A stretch of DNA of 64,000 nt from Nocardiopsis quinghaiensis (GCF_008638365.1 NZ_VWVU01000004.1:248001-312000); one strand, 5' to 3'; positions 25,708-35,854 are shown, numbered from the stretch's first letter. The notes: generated by a model not told the origin, from the letters alone. Numbers and translations are program-made.

Positions 25708-26004
25708 TTGTTCTACCTGATCTGGCAGGCCATCTACCTGGTCACCTTCGTGGCCAGTCTGTACGCCCTGATCGAGGCGATTCGCACACCGGCCGCGGCG
25801 TTCGAGCTGATGGACAAGCAGACCAAGAAGCTGTGGGTCGTCCTCACCGGTGTGGCCACAGCCCTGTCCCTGCTGGCGGTGTTCTCCCACAGGGGGATGT
25901 TCGTCATCCTCGGACTGGTCGCCACCCTCGTCTTCCTGCTCGACGTGCGCCCGGCGGTCAAGGGTGTGGGAGGCAACAGCAACAGCGGCCCCTACGGTCC
26001 CTGA
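25708..26004 (+). CDS. DUF2516 small membrane protein
   Basis: About 98 residues with three predicted helices. FYLIWQAIYLVTFVASLYALIEAIRTPAAAF matches the DUF2516 N-terminus and is followed by TKKLWVVLTGVATALSLL. A TTG start at 25708 fits GGGAG eight nt upstream better than the in-frame GTG at 25699. Its 3' end overlaps the convergent membrane hydrolase gene by 13 bp. Function unknown. Confidence 0.8.
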   Translation: MFYLIWQAIYLVTFVASLYALIEAIRTPAAAFELMDKQTKKLWVVLTGVATALSLLAVFSHRGMFVILGLVATLVFLLDVRPAVKGVGGNSNSGPYGP

Positions 26005-28460
26005 TAGCACCCCTCGCCGCGGCCTCCTCCGGCAGCGCCCCCACGGGGTGCCTCCGCCTCCTCCATGGCCCTCAACACCCGCCGGAGCGCACCGGCGTAG
26101 GCGGGGTCGCCCGTGTAGCAGGAGTGGCCCAGGATCTCCGGCCGTCTGGCCTCTCCAGGCGGGGCGTCGTACGAGCGCGGGTCCGGCAGCGGCTCGGCCT
26201 GCTCCACGGTGAGCGGGGCCTCCGGTCCGCCGGAGGGGGCGCGCATCCGCACGGGTCCGGCGATCGCGTCGGTGACCCGCCACAGGTTGTGCCACGCCGA
26301 CACCCGCTCCCGCAGGTCGGCGAACGGCCCCGGTCCGAAGTAGGCCGGGAAGTAGCGGGCGTACAGGCGGTCCAGCGGTGAGCCGTGCGTGAGCAGTGCG
26401 ATGCGGCCCAGGCAGTCGGTGGGCAGCTGCCACACCGTGGCCGCCGCCAGCACCGACCCCTGTGAGTGTCCCGACAGCACCACGTCCGTGCCCTCCCGGC
26501 ACATCAGGGCCACCCGGGCGGACAGCTGCGGCACCGCCCGCTCCGCGTAGGACGGCGGCGCCAGCGGGTGCGCCACCCTGGGCCAGAACGTGCCCACGTC
26601 CCACAGCGCGCCGACCGCCTGCCGTGTGGGCCGGTCGCGGTAGGCGCTGCGCCCGATCCACACCAGCGCCACCAGGGCCGCGCCGCCCAGCAGTGAGCCG
26701 ACGCCGGTCAGCCCCGACACCACCCCCTGGGCGACCTCCCGCACATCGCTGGACACACTGGACACGGCCGTCGCCGCGGCCGCCGGACCGGCCGCCAGGT
26801 CCTCCGACAGCGCCGAGTACACCGCGAGCGCGCCCAGCGCCACCACCGGGAGCAGAAGCGCCCCCAGCACGGACGGCAGGACCTCGGTCATGCGGCCCGA
26901 CGCCCGCGCGTGGGCGATGTCCCAGGTCCGGCGGTCGCGCACACTGCGCGCGTAGTCATCGGTGACCCCCGACAGGTGGGCCCGGGTGCCGCGGCGCAGC
27001 CGCAGGGCGAGCACCGCCACCACGGCCAGCACGATGGCCGCCTCCAGGGCGAAGGCCAGCTGGAGCCAGGAGTAGGCGGTCGGCACCGACAGCGGCAGGC
27101 AGTCCACCTCCGGCGTGGCCATGGAGCCGCAGCCGCTCAGCAGCAGCGAGCCCTGGTAGACGAGCGCGGCCGAGAAGCCACCGCCCAGCAGGGCGCCCAG
27201 CGTGGCCGTGGCCGGCCCCGCCAGACCGAGCATCGCCGTGTCGTCGTGGGCCCGGTCGGAGGCGAACAGCACCAGTGCCGCCACCAGCGTCACCAGCACC
27301 AGGGTCACCTGGACCGCGAACAGGGTGTTGAGCATCGCCCCGTCACCGGGCAGCCGTCCGGTGGCCGTCCACCCCGGGCGGGGCCACAGCGCGTACGCGA
27401 CCACCGCCAGCCCCAGGACCAGGGTGGCGTCGCGCAGCAGGCGGCAGAGCCGGTCGGCCCGCGCGTTCCAGCGGGGGTCCACCCCGGGCACCAGGACGCT
27501 CAGCGTGCTCGCCGCCGCCACCACCGCGAGCAGCGCGGTCAGCACGGCGCCGGCGACCCAGGGGCCGGGCCCCTCGGGGAGGCCGTCCACCGCCGGAGCC
27601 AGGTCGTGCCGGAACGCCGGGACGAGCAGCAGCGCGGCGACCGTGCCGAGGGCCACCGAGATGTGCGCCGACCGCAGCCGGGCCATGGTCTCGCTGTTGC
27701 GCCAGAACTGGGCGTGGCTCAGCGGGGCGGCCGCGCCGGGCCGGGGCGGTACCGAGCTGGACACGACCTCGTACTCGGCGGCGGTGCGCCGGGAGAGCCG
27801 CCACAGCACCAGGACCACGGCCACCGGCAGCAGCGCTCCCACCACCAGGGCCGGGCCCGGCGCGGACAGCGGCGAGGAGGGTGAGCCCAGGAACGCCAGC
27901 CACGGGCGTGCCCGCACGCACTCCTCGCCCAGCCCGGCGGCGCACTGCCAGGCCACCAGGTCCATGCCGACTCCGGCCGCGGCCAGGGTGATGAGCACCG
28001 TCAGGGACAGTGCCAGCAGCCGCACGCCCGCGCCGTAGGCGTTGTTGGCCAGCCGCCGCGCCCCCGTCGGGGCGCGGTCCATCCGGCCCGGCCGCATCCA
28101 GTACGCCACGTTGACCAGCATGAACGGCAACAGCAGCAGCCAGAACGCCCGGGAGGCGCTTCCGGAGGTGAGGTTGCCCCAGGCGAACATCTCCCGGCGC
28201 ACGCCCGGGACGGTCTCGGTGTCGGGTTCGCGGCGCCACCGGAAGAACCCCGCCAGCCGGTCCCCGCCCACCCGCATGGCGGGCTCCACGTCCAGCAGCT
28301 CCTCGGCCTGCCCGCCGCTGACACCGTGCACGCGCAACTCCACGCGCTCGCGGGTGGAACCCCGGTGCTCGGGCGGGACGGCGGAGGTCTCGGGGGAGCG
28401 GGGAGCGGGGGCGGTCGGGTCAGGCTCGTACGGATTGAGGGATGCGGCGAGGTCCGACAT
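25992..28460 (-). CDS. Large polytopic membrane protein with C-terminal serine-hydrolase motif
   Basis: 822 residues. The N-terminus contains VELRVHGVSGGQAEELLD, seen in lipase-like membrane proteins. About ten to twelve hydrophobic helices fill residues 90-600. Near residue 664 the nucleophile elbow GHSQGS follows ALMCREGTDVVLS, so Ser666 is a likely nucleophile; a later His may lie in ILGHSCYT. A membrane-embedded esterase or lipase is inferred; the substrate is unknown. ATG 28460 follows CAGGA and is preferred over ATG 28469. Flanked downstream by DUF2516 and upstream by two metallopeptidase genes on the same strand. Confidence 0.8.
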   Translation of the reverse strand: MSDLAASLNPYEPDPTAPAPRSPETSAVPPEHRGSTRERVELRVHGVSGGQAEELLDVEPAMRVGGDRLAGFFRWRREPDTETVPGVRREMFAWGNLTSGSASRAFWLLLLPFMLVNVAYWMRPGRMDRAPTGARRLANNAYGAGVRLLALSLTVLITLAAAGVGMDLVAWQCAAGLGEECVRARPWLAFLGSPSSPLSAPGPALVVGALLPVAVVLVLWRLSRRTAAEYEVVSSSVPPRPGAAAPLSHAQFWRNSETMARLRSAHISVALGTVAALLLVPAFRHDLAPAVDGLPEGPGPWVAGAVLTALLAVVAAASTLSVLVPGVDPRWNARADRLCRLLRDATLVLGLAVVAYALWPRPGWTATGRLPGDGAMLNTLFAVQVTLVLVTLVAALVLFASDRAHDDTAMLGLAGPATATLGALLGGGFSAALVYQGSLLLSGCGSMATPEVDCLPLSVPTAYSWLQLAFALEAAIVLAVVAVLALRLRRGTRAHLSGVTDDYARSVRDRRTWDIAHARASGRMTEVLPSVLGALLLPVVALGALAVYSALSEDLAAGPAAAATAVSSVSSDVREVAQGVVSGLTGVGSLLGGAALVALVWIGRSAYRDRPTRQAVGALWDVGTFWPRVAHPLAPPSYAERAVPQLSARVALMCREGTDVVLSGHSQGSVLAAATVWQLPTDCLGRIALLTHGSPLDRLYARYFPAYFGPGPFADLRERVSAWHNLWRVTDAIAGPVRMRAPSGGPEAPLTVEQAEPLPDPRSYDAPPGEARRPEILGHSCYTGDPAYAGALRRVLRAMEEAEAPRGGAAGGGRGEGCYQGP

Positions 28461-28623
28461 ACCAAGCATCCTGCCACGCTGCGTGTCCGAGCGGCAGCAC
28501 TCCACCGAACCCGTGGACAGCGGCGGGGGACCCCGCGTACGGGCCCTCCCGGCCACCGGGAGCACCGCCGGGGGACGTGCGCGCCGGAGGTCCGGGCACG
28601 CCGTCCCCGGCCGGCGTGCCCGG

Positions 28624-29628
28624 TCAGTGCACCAGGGAGCCGTCCGACACGTCCCAGGTGTTGCACGCCCCCGGATCCTGTTCCTCCCAGCCCGTCCGGG
28701 TCCACCTGACACTGTTGTCCACCGAGCCGTGCGTGCGCTCCTCTTCCGGACTGTCCTCGCGGTCGGCGGTGGCCGCCGCGTCCGTCAGCAGGGTCTCCAG
28801 ATCGCCCTCGTCCAGCGGATAGCTCACCCGGACCGACCCCAGGAACGCCCCGGCCAGGCAGTTCGCCTGCAACTCGCTGCGGCGCGTCCACGAGTTGCGC
28901 TCCAGGGGGTCCTCGCTCAGCTCGCGCTGCTCGTGGTAGTACTCCAGCAACCCGGACTCCCCCTGCACGTGGTGGCCGTACTCGTGGGCCAGAAGGGAGG
29001 CGTACACCACGCTGCGCGTGGCGCCGTTCCACTTCTCCACCACGTCCGAGGTGCCGATGTAGATGCTCGTGCTCGCCCGGCAGTAGAACGCGCCGGCCCG
29101 CGACGGGTACTCCCGGCACGGGCTCGCCCCGGGCTCCTCCCAGAACACCCGCTCCGGCGGCGTGAAGGGGATGCCCGCACGTGCGAACTGGGTCCGCCAG
29201 GCGTCGTCCAGGCAGTCCGCGACCGCGTTCAGGAACGTCTCCATCGACTCCGCCTCGTCGACGTCCGGCTCGGCCACCGGGCACGGGCGCGGGCTCAGCC
29301 GCCCGGTCCCGTACAGCGGGTTGTCGACCAGCGCCACGTGCCCCGAGGGACGCTCCTGCTGCCCGAACCGCTCCGACAGCCCCGTCCGCCCCCCGCCGCC
29401 GGTCCACCCCGAGGGTTCCTGGCCGGGTTTCTCGTCGGAGTCGGGGACGGCACCGGAACCGGTGCCGTCGGCGGACGCGCCGGGCCCGGTGTCCTCCTCA
29501 CCGGCCGTGGTCCATGACAGCAGGGCCAGCGCCAGCAGCACCACCACGAGAGCGGTCGTCAGGCCGGTCGCCCGCCGGTTGGCGCGCCGCGCCGCGGACG
29601 TCGGGGACTCACCGAACCCTGCGTACAC
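28624..29628 (-). CDS. Neutral zinc metallopeptidase (YpfJ-like), copy 1
   Basis: 334 residues: a Lys/Arg-poor cytoplasmic start, one membrane helix (about 22-40), an acidic disordered linker and an extracellular zinc peptidase domain. HEYGHH at 215-220 is the zinc motif, and SELQANCLAGAFLG supplies the downstream Glu ligand region. Conserved cysteines (CLDDAW, PC, FYC, CNTW) suggest disulfides. The family is annotated from COG2321 without known substrates. Likely exported and anchored. Start is GTG. The adjacent upstream gene is a paralogue. Confidence 0.88.
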   Translation of the reverse strand: MYAGFGESPTSAARRANRRATGLTTALVVVLLALALLSWTTAGEEDTGPGASADGTGSGAVPDSDEKPGQEPSGWTGGGGRTGLSERFGQQERPSGHVALVDNPLYGTGRLSPRPCPVAEPDVDEAESMETFLNAVADCLDDAWRTQFARAGIPFTPPERVFWEEPGASPCREYPSRAGAFYCRASTSIYIGTSDVVEKWNGATRSVVYASLLAHEYGHHVQGESGLLEYYHEQRELSEDPLERNSWTRRSELQANCLAGAFLGSVRVSYPLDEGDLETLLTDAAATADREDSPEEERTHGSVDNSVRWTRTGWEEQDPGACNTWDVSDGSLVH

Positions 29629-29703
29629 CCCTGTCCGCCCACCCTGTCGTCGCCGTCCACCGGGCCGTACGGACCGGTTCCTGCCCGTGCCCCCGCCGGT
29701 GCG

Positions 29704-30660
29704 TCACCGCACCAGGTCCTCGGGAGCGTTCCACGTGTTGCACGCCGCCGGGTTCACACGGTCCATGCCGTGCACCGTCCACAGACGGCTGTTCTCCACC
29801 GAACCGTGGGTGTGCTCGTCTCCCCGGTCGGCGCGGAGCTCGACGTCGTCGAGGATATTCTCCCGTTCGGACCCGCCGAATCCCAGTGATTCGCCCGAGG
29901 AGCCCAGGAAAACCCCTCCCAGGCAATTGGCCTGGAGCTCGTTGCGCCTGGTCAGCTCGTCGGCCTCCCCATGTTCCACGCCCGTGCGCGCGCTGTGGAA
30001 CTCGGCGAGGATACGCGACTGCCCCTGCACGTGGTGCCCGTACTCGTGGCTGAGCAGGAACGTGTACGCCTCGGGCTTGTCGCTGCCCGCCGAGGCCGCC
30101 ACGACGTCCCGCACCCCCAGGTACAGGCCCTGGTTGGCCTGGCAGTAGAAGGCCGCGGTGCCCTCGGTGGGGAACGCCCCGCACGGACTGTGTCCGGCGG
30201 CGTACCAGTACACCCGGTTGGGCGCGGTGAACTCCATCCCCGCGGCCTCGAAGTAGGAGCCCCACGCCCGGTCCAGGCAGTCGGCGATCTCGTGGACGAA
30301 GGCCTCCACCGACTCGGGGTCCTCCTGGTCCAGCCCGGGTGCCTCGCAGGTCACCTCGCCGAGCTCGCCGATCCGGTACAGCGGGTTGTCGCCGAGCAGG
30401 TCGCCCCCGCCGGTTCCGGCCACCGGCCGCTCCGCCGACGCCTCGTCCATCGCCTCGTCCGCCTCGGAGGCCGGGAGCGAAGCCGGGTGCGACCACGCGT
30501 TCGACGACGGCAGCAGCGCGGAGATCGCGAGGAAGCCGGTGAACCCGGCCGCGGCCAGGCCCGTGCCCAGCGTGAGCGACACCCCGAGGCCCACCTGCTG
30601 GAGGAACCCGGGGTGCTCGGACCAGAAGTCCGGGCCCGACGTGGGCCCGCGCCTCAGCAC
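29704..30660 (-). CDS. Neutral zinc metallopeptidase (YpfJ-like), copy 2
   Basis: 318 residues with the same plan as its neighbour: a membrane helix (about 25-50), an acidic spacer and a peptidase domain with HEYGHH at 205-210, NELQANCLGGVFLG and a CNTW C-terminal motif. THGSV(D/E)NS is shared between the two, showing ancient tandem duplication with strong divergence. GTG start. Lies 75 bp upstream of copy 1 on the same strand, so an operon is likely. Confidence 0.88.
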   Translation of the reverse strand: MLRRGPTSGPDFWSEHPGFLQQVGLGVSLTLGTGLAAAGFTGFLAISALLPSSNAWSHPASLPASEADEAMDEASAERPVAGTGGGDLLGDNPLYRIGELGEVTCEAPGLDQEDPESVEAFVHEIADCLDRAWGSYFEAAGMEFTAPNRVYWYAAGHSPCGAFPTEGTAAFYCQANQGLYLGVRDVVAASAGSDKPEAYTFLLSHEYGHHVQGQSRILAEFHSARTGVEHGEADELTRRNELQANCLGGVFLGSSGESLGFGGSERENILDDVELRADRGDEHTHGSVENSRLWTVHGMDRVNPAACNTWNAPEDLVR

Positions 30661-30744
30661 GGCGGTCCGTCACAGCGCCTGGGCACGGCGGACGCCGTGC
30701 CCTGATGGGGAGGTACACCGGGGGACCGGATAGGCTCTCGCGTC

Positions 30745-32583
30745 ATGTGGTGGGTCGGCTCCTGGCGCCCGGCCGTCGTGGTGGCGACGGCCCTCTTCGT
30801 GTTGTCCTCGCTGGTCACCGGGATCGTCGTCGCGTGGCCGAGGGGGGAGGCCCACGCCGCGGCGGCGGCACCGGCCCCCACAGTACCGGGGAGCCCCGTG
30901 GCCGCCTCCGGTGACCTTTCGAACCCGGAGATCACGAACGACATCCGGCTCGAACTCGACCGTGCGGGCATCCTCCACGGCGAGGAGACCCTCTCCTTCT
31001 CCGGCGGCGCACCGGTGGTCTTCACCCGGGCCCTCACCGAGACGATGCTGTACGACACCGACCACGACCGGGAGTTCGAGGTCACCGGGGTGCGTGCCAC
31101 CGACCTGGACGGAAACGCCCTCGACGTGGACGTGCGCAAGGAGAACGGGGCCCTCTTCGCGGACATCCCCACGGCCGGGACCGCGGGAGCGGTGCTCACC
31201 TACCGGGTGAGCGGAACCGTCAGCGAGGTCGCCCAGGGAGTCCAGATGGAGTGGCGGGCGGTCGGTGCCTACAGCCACACCGTCCAGTCCACCAACGTCA
31301 CCGTCACCGCACCGCTGCCTCCCGAGGCGCTCTCCTGCCTGGCGGGAGAGCCCCGCAGCGCCATGTACTGCACGGCCTCGGACATGGGGCCCGAGTCCGG
31401 GGTGGCGCACTTCCTCCAGGCCGACATGGACCCCAGCGACCGGCTCGACATCGTCGTCAACTACCCCTCCGGGACCGCCGAGGGGGAGCCCATCCTCACC
31501 CGACGCTGGTCGCTGGCGTCCGCGTTCGCCGTCACCCCGGCCACCGCCAGCGTGTTCGGTCTCCTGCTGGCGGTCCTGGTGGGCGGCCTGGCGGTGCTGA
31601 TCCGCGTCCGGGGCCGCGACGAGCGCGCACTGCGCAAGGAGGCCGCGGCCGGTGAACAGGCACCGGTGTCCGAGAGCGAGCACGGACAGCTGAGGTTCGC
31701 CCCGCCGGACGGCGTGCGCGCCGGCCAGATCGGCACACTCGTCAACGAGACCGTGGACATCACCGACCTCACCGGCGCCGTGGTCGACCTGGCGGTCCGC
31801 GGCTACGTCCGCCTGGAGGAACTGCCGCACGAGAACTTCACGTCCGTGGACTGGCGCCTGGTCCGCCTGGACGGCCCGCCCGAGGACACCCTCCTGTCCT
31901 ACGAGTGGATGCTGCTGGACGCGCTGTTCGGGGGGCGCCAGACGATCCGCCTGTCCCAGGTCGGGTCCCCACGCACGTCACCCGACTTCCCCGCACGCAT
32001 CGACCGGGTTCGCGAGGAGCTGTACCGGGACATGGTGCGGATGAGGTGGTTCGCCCGCTCGCCCAACCAGGTGCGCGGCCGCTGGAGCACGATCGGCATG
32101 GCGGTGGCGGCCGCGGGCGTGGTCCTGACCGGCGCCCTCGCGATGTTCACCAGCGCGGCCTTCACCGGACTGGCCGTCGTCATCGCGGGCGCCGCCGTCA
32201 CGGCGGGGGCGCAGTACATGCCCGCCAAGACCGCCCTGGGCAGCTCGGTGTACGCGCACACCGTGGGCTTTCGCGACTACCTGCTGGGCCCGCGCTCGGC
32301 GACCGCGCCCCCGGGTCAGCGCGTGGAGCTGTACTCGCGCTACCTGCCGTACGCGGTGATCTTCGGCGACGTCGACCGCTGGGCGAACATCCTGGCCTCG
32401 GCCGCGCTCACCGACCTGACCCCCGACGAGCTGACCGGCGACGGTCTGGCCTGGTACACGGGTCCCCAGGAGTGGCGGATCGAGGACTTCGCCGACTCCA
32501 TCAGCACGTTCGCGGTGACGTTGACCGGGATCATCACCAACGTCCGGCGGCTGCGGCTGATCAACCAGCTCCAGCGGCGGTAG
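30745..32583 (+). CDS. DUF2207 domain membrane protein
   Basis: 612 residues. A signal peptide ([22 protein letters not shown]) leads into an extracytoplasmic beta-rich domain (about 55-240), a membrane helix near 255, a cytoplasmic region with [28 protein letters not shown] (the DUF2207 core), and two further helices (about 450-500). The family is thought to be an envelope protein, but no activity is established. Divergent from the metallopeptidase pair. Confidence 0.88.
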   Translation: MWWVGSWRPAVVVATALFVLSSLVTGIVVAWPRGEAHAAAAAPAPTVPGSPVAASGDLSNPEITNDIRLELDRAGILHGEETLSFSGGAPVVFTRALTETMLYDTDHDREFEVTGVRATDLDGNALDVDVRKENGALFADIPTAGTAGAVLTYRVSGTVSEVAQGVQMEWRAVGAYSHTVQSTNVTVTAPLPPEALSCLAGEPRSAMYCTASDMGPESGVAHFLQADMDPSDRLDIVVNYPSGTAEGEPILTRRWSLASAFAVTPATASVFGLLLAVLVGGLAVLIRVRGRDERALRKEAAAGEQAPVSESEHGQLRFAPPDGVRAGQIGTLVNETVDITDLTGAVVDLAVRGYVRLEELPHENFTSVDWRLVRLDGPPEDTLLSYEWMLLDALFGGRQTIRLSQVGSPRTSPDFPARIDRVREELYRDMVRMRWFARSPNQVRGRWSTIGMAVAAAGVVLTGALAMFTSAAFTGLAVVIAGAAVTAGAQYMPAKTALGSSVYAHTVGFRDYLLGPRSATAPPGQRVELYSRYLPYAVIFGDVDRWANILASAALTDLTPDELTGDGLAWYTGPQEWRIEDFADSISTFAVTLTGIITNVRRLRLINQLQRR

Positions 32584-32618
32584 GACCGTCCGAGAAGGGC
32601 CAACACGAGGGAGGAACC

Positions 32619-33044
32619 ATGCGCGCGGTCGTGCAGCGGGTGTCGCACGCGTCGGTGACGGTGGACGGCGAGGTGGTCGGACGGATCACCGAGCCCGGTC
32701 TGGCGGCGCTGGTGGGGGTGACCCACACCGACACCGCCGCGGAGGCGGCCAGGATCGCCAGGAAGCTGTGGACGCTGCGGATCCTGGAGGACGAGCGCTC
32801 GTGCTCCGACACCGGTGCGCCGCTGCTCGTGGTCAGCCAGTTCACGCTCTACGGCGACGCGCGCAAGGGCCGCCGCCCCACCTGGCAGGCCGCCGCCCCC
32901 GGGCCCGTCGCCGAGCCCCTCGTGGACGCGGTCGTCAAGGAGTTGCGGGAGCTGGGCGCAGAGGTCGCCACGGGGGTGTTCGGCGCGAAGATGTCGGTCG
33001 CCCTCACCAACGAGGGACCCTTCACCGTCATCCTGGAGGCCTGA
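32619..33044 (+). CDS. dtd: D-aminoacyl-tRNA deacylase
   Basis: 141 residues. [17 protein letters not shown] opens the fold; [10 protein letters not shown] and the [11 protein letters not shown]-terminus are the two signature motifs (SQFTLYGD and NxGPFT). It hydrolyses D-aminoacyl-tRNA, and glycyl-tRNA-Ala, to keep translation homochiral. ATG has GAGGGAGGAA upstream. It follows the DUF2207 gene by 35 bp and is probably co-transcribed. Confidence 0.95.
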   Translation: MRAVVQRVSHASVTVDGEVVGRITEPGLAALVGVTHTDTAAEAARIARKLWTLRILEDERSCSDTGAPLLVVSQFTLYGDARKGRRPTWQAAAPGPVAEPLVDAVVKELRELGAEVATGVFGAKMSVALTNEGPFTVILEA

Positions 33045-33092
33045 CCCGGCCCGGCCTTCGGGTCGTCGGCGGCCCACGGGCCCCGGACGGCG

Positions 33093-33132
33093 CGTGTCCC
33101 GGGCTGCGGTCGGCGCCACGGCCCGGGACACG
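33093..33132. terminator. Bidirectional terminator between dtd and regX3
   Basis: A perfect 12-bp stem whose arms read CGTGTCCCGGGC and its complement, with a 16-nt loop, between the convergent dtd and regX3 genes. Confidence 0.7.
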
Positions 33133-33181
33133 GGATCAACCGGTGGAGAGGGGGAGCCCCGGAGAGGAGATCCCGTGCCCC

Positions 33182-33877
33182 TCAGACCTCGACGGTCACC
33201 GGCTCGAACTTGTAGCCGAGGCCGCGCACGGTCACGATGTACCTCGGGCTGCCGGGGTCCTCCTCGATCTTCGCGCGCAGCCGCTTGACGTGCACGTCGA
33301 GGGTCTTGGTGTCACCGACGTAGTCGGCGCCCCACACGCGGTCGATGAGCTGCATCCGGGTGAGCACCCGCCCGGCGTTGCGCAGGAGCACCTCCAGCAG
33401 CTCGAACTCCTTCAGGGGGAGCTGCACGTTGTCGCCGCGCACCGTCACCACGTGCCGCTCCACGTCCATGCGGACGGGACCGGCCTCCAGGGCGGCGGGC
33501 AGCACGACCTCCTCCTCGCCCCGGCGGCGCAGCACCGCGCGGATACGCGCGACCAGTTCGCGGGAGGAGAAGGGCTTGGTCACGTAGTCGTCGGCGCCCA
33601 GTTCCAGACCGACGACCTTGTCGATCTCGGAGTCCTTGGCGGTCAGCATGATCACGGGGACGTTGGACTTCTGCCGCAGGGTCCGGCACACCTCGGTGCC
33701 GGACAGCCCGGGCAGCATCAGGTCCAGCAGCACCAGGTCGGCCCCGGTACGGTCGAAGGTCTCCAACGCCACGGTCCCGGTGGACGCCACGGCGACCTCG
33801 AAGCCCTCCTTGCGGAGCATGTACGACAGGGCGTCGCTGTAGGATTCCTCGTCCTCGACAACGAGTACACGCGTCAC
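33182..33877 (-). CDS. regX3: Response regulator, RegX3/PhoP type (OmpR family)
   Basis: 231 residues. The receiver has VVEDEE at the N-terminus, phospho-acceptor Asp in LVLLDLMLPG and KPF near residue 100; the winged-helix output ends in RGLGYKFEPV. Partner of the adjacent SenX3 kinase, controlling phosphate starvation genes. ATG overlaps the senX3 stop by four bases (ATGA). Confidence 0.93.
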   Translation of the reverse strand: MTRVLVVEDEESYSDALSYMLRKEGFEVAVASTGTVALETFDRTGADLVLLDLMLPGLSGTEVCRTLRQKSNVPVIMLTAKDSEIDKVVGLELGADDYVTKPFSSRELVARIRAVLRRRGEEEVVLPAALEAGPVRMDVERHVVTVRGDNVQLPLKEFELLEVLLRNAGRVLTRMQLIDRVWGADYVGDTKTLDVHVKRLRAKIEEDPGSPRYIVTVRGLGYKFEPVTVEV

Positions 33878-35067
33878 TGTGCCGCCTCCTGACGGTCGGT
33901 GTTCCGGGCGGCCTCGGGCCCCCGGCTCTCAGGTCTGGGCAGACGCAGAGTGAACGTCGACCCGGACCCCTCCTTGCTCCACACGGTCACTTCTCCACGG
34001 TGGTGGGTCATGATGTGCTTGACGATCGCCAGGCCCAGACCGGTACCCCCGGTGGCCCGGCTCCGAGCGGCGTCCACACGGTAGAACCGCTCGAAGATCC
34101 TTTCCAGGTCCTGCTGCGGGATCCCGATGCCCTGGTCGGCGACGCTGATGTCCACGCTGGACCTGGTGACCCCGACCGACACGGCGACCCGGGTGTTCTT
34201 GGGGCTGTAGGCCACGGCGTTCGCGACCAGGTTGCGCAGGGCCGTGCCCAGCAGCCCCTCGTCGCCCAGGACCGTGACGCCCTCGGCGCCGCTGCCGACC
34301 AGTTCGATCCCCTTGGCGTCCGCGGGCATCCGCACCGAGTCCAGCGCCTCCTCCACGACGGGTCCGAGGTCGACCCGGGTGGGTGCGGTCATCGGCTCGG
34401 CGCCCTGGATGCGGGAGAGCGTGATGAGGTCCTGGATGACGGCGGTCAGCCGGGAGGCCTCGGTCTGCATGCGCTCGGTGAAGCGACGCACGGCTTCCGG
34501 GTCGTCACTGGCGTCCTGTACCGTTTCCGCCAACAAGGACAGGGCGCCCACCGGGGTCTTCAGTTCATGCGAGATGTTGGCGACGAAGTCGCGGCGCACC
34601 GCCTCCAGGCGTCGGTGTTCGGTCTGGTCCTCGGCCAGGACCAGCACCAGCCCGGTTCCCCCCAGGGGGGCCACCCGTACGGCGAAGGACGTGGCGTCGG
34701 GACCGAACTTGCGTACGGCCACCTCGATGTCGGTCTCCCGGATGACGCCGTCCCGCCGCACCTGCCGGGCCAGGGCCAGGAGCTCACTGATCACCAGTTC
34801 CTCGCCCCGGACGATGCCGAAGGCACGCGCGGCGGAGGAGGCGCGCAGGACCCTGTCGGCGGAGTCCAGCACCACGGCGGAGGAGGGAAGCGCGGAGAGC
34901 ACCTCGGCGATACCGGGCGGAAGCGTGCTGCCGTCCCGGCGCTCCGGCGGTGGCGCCTGCCGCGAGGTGGCGCCCGTACGGAAGAGGGCCCCGGCGAGAA
35001 CGCCGATGACGACGCCCACAACGAGTCCGATGATGCCGGTCACAGCGGCGAGAAGTTCTCCTTGCAC
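33874..35067 (-). CDS. senX3: Sensor histidine kinase, SenX3/PhoR type
   Basis: 397 residues. One N-terminal membrane helix (LLAAVTGIIGLVVGVVIGVLAGALF), a PAS-like domain (about 50-160), the H-box FVANISHELKTPVG, and an HATPase domain with NLVANAVAYSP and DQGIGIP/GTGLGLAIVKH. Actinobacterial phosphate-sensing kinase that works with PhoU and the Pst transporter. Upstream promoter region is shared with divergent phoU. Confidence 0.93.
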   Translation of the reverse strand: MQGELLAAVTGIIGLVVGVVIGVLAGALFRTGATSRQAPPPERRDGSTLPPGIAEVLSALPSSAVVLDSADRVLRASSAARAFGIVRGEELVISELLALARQVRRDGVIRETDIEVAVRKFGPDATSFAVRVAPLGGTGLVLVLAEDQTEHRRLEAVRRDFVANISHELKTPVGALSLLAETVQDASDDPEAVRRFTERMQTEASRLTAVIQDLITLSRIQGAEPMTAPTRVDLGPVVEEALDSVRMPADAKGIELVGSGAEGVTVLGDEGLLGTALRNLVANAVAYSPKNTRVAVSVGVTRSSVDISVADQGIGIPQQDLERIFERFYRVDAARSRATGGTGLGLAIVKHIMTHHRGEVTVWSKEGSGSTFTLRLPRPESRGPEAARNTDRQEAAQ

Positions 35068-35139
35068 GTTTCGATCGTAAACGTGCGGAGGGGATATTTA
35101 CCCGGTCGGGGCATGTGACATAACCGAGCTTCTTCCATC

Positions 35140-35172
35140 GTTCACCGAATCTTGGCCGATCCTTCAAACAAC
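35140..35172 (+). promoter_or_regulatory. PHO-box-like direct repeats before phoU
   Basis: Three consecutive 11-bp units, GTTCACCGAAT, CTTGGCCGATC and CTTCAAACAAC, resemble the direct-repeat PhoP/RegX3 boxes of actinomycetes; the first is closest to the GTTCACC consensus. Located between divergent senX3 and phoU, so autoregulation by RegX3 is inferred. Confidence 0.5.
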
Positions 35173-35191
35173 CACTGGGAGCATTGACGCC

Positions 35192-35854
35192 ATGCGAGAT
35201 ACCTACCACGACGACCTTGACAGCCTGAGCGAGCGCCTCGTCGAGATGACACGGCTCGCCCGGCACGCCGTCGCTCGCGCGACCACGGCGCTGCTGGACA
35301 GTGACCTGGACGCGGCCCAGGAGGTCATCTCCGGTGACGAGGCGATCAACCGACTCGACCAGGACATCGAGGACACCGCCTTCAGCCTGATGGCGCGGCA
35401 GCAGCCGGTCGCCTCGGACCTGCGGACCATCATCACCTCGCTGTACATGCGCGGCGACCTGGAGCGGATGGGCGACCACGCCGTCCACCTGGCCAAGATC
35501 GCGAGGCGGCGGCACCCGGACTCGGCGATCCCCAAGCCGGTCAGGTCGATCGTGCTGGAGATGGGGCACCAGGCGGAACTGCTGGTGACGAAGGCCGGTG
35601 AGGTCATCACGGGGCGCGACCCGGACACCGCTCTGGAGCTGGACAAGGACGACGACACGATGGACCGGCTGCGCCGCAAGCTGCTGCAGCGCATCCTCTC
35701 CCCCGGATGGGAGTACGGGGTGGAGGCCACCATGGACGTCACCCTGGTCGGCCGGTTCTACGAACGCTTCGGTGACCACGCGGTGCACGTCGCCGACAAC
35801 CTCGTCTACATGGTGACGGGAGAGAAACGGGAGGACTACGACCCGGAAGGGTGA
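35192..35854 (+). CDS. phoU: Phosphate transport system regulator PhoU
   Basis: 220 residues of two three-helix repeats. MRDTYHDDLDSLSERLVEM and RGDLERMGDHAVHLAKIA are followed by the second-repeat FYERFGDHAVHVADNLVYM, with the acidic-metal E/DxxxD pattern. It restrains SenX3 when phosphate is plentiful. Divergent from senX3-regX3, the classical arrangement. Confidence 0.95.
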   Translation: MRDTYHDDLDSLSERLVEMTRLARHAVARATTALLDSDLDAAQEVISGDEAINRLDQDIEDTAFSLMARQQPVASDLRTIITSLYMRGDLERMGDHAVHLAKIARRRHPDSAIPKPVRSIVLEMGHQAELLVTKAGEVITGRDPDTALELDKDDDTMDRLRRKLLQRILSPGWEYGVEATMDVTLVGRFYERFGDHAVHVADNLVYMVTGEKREDYDPEG

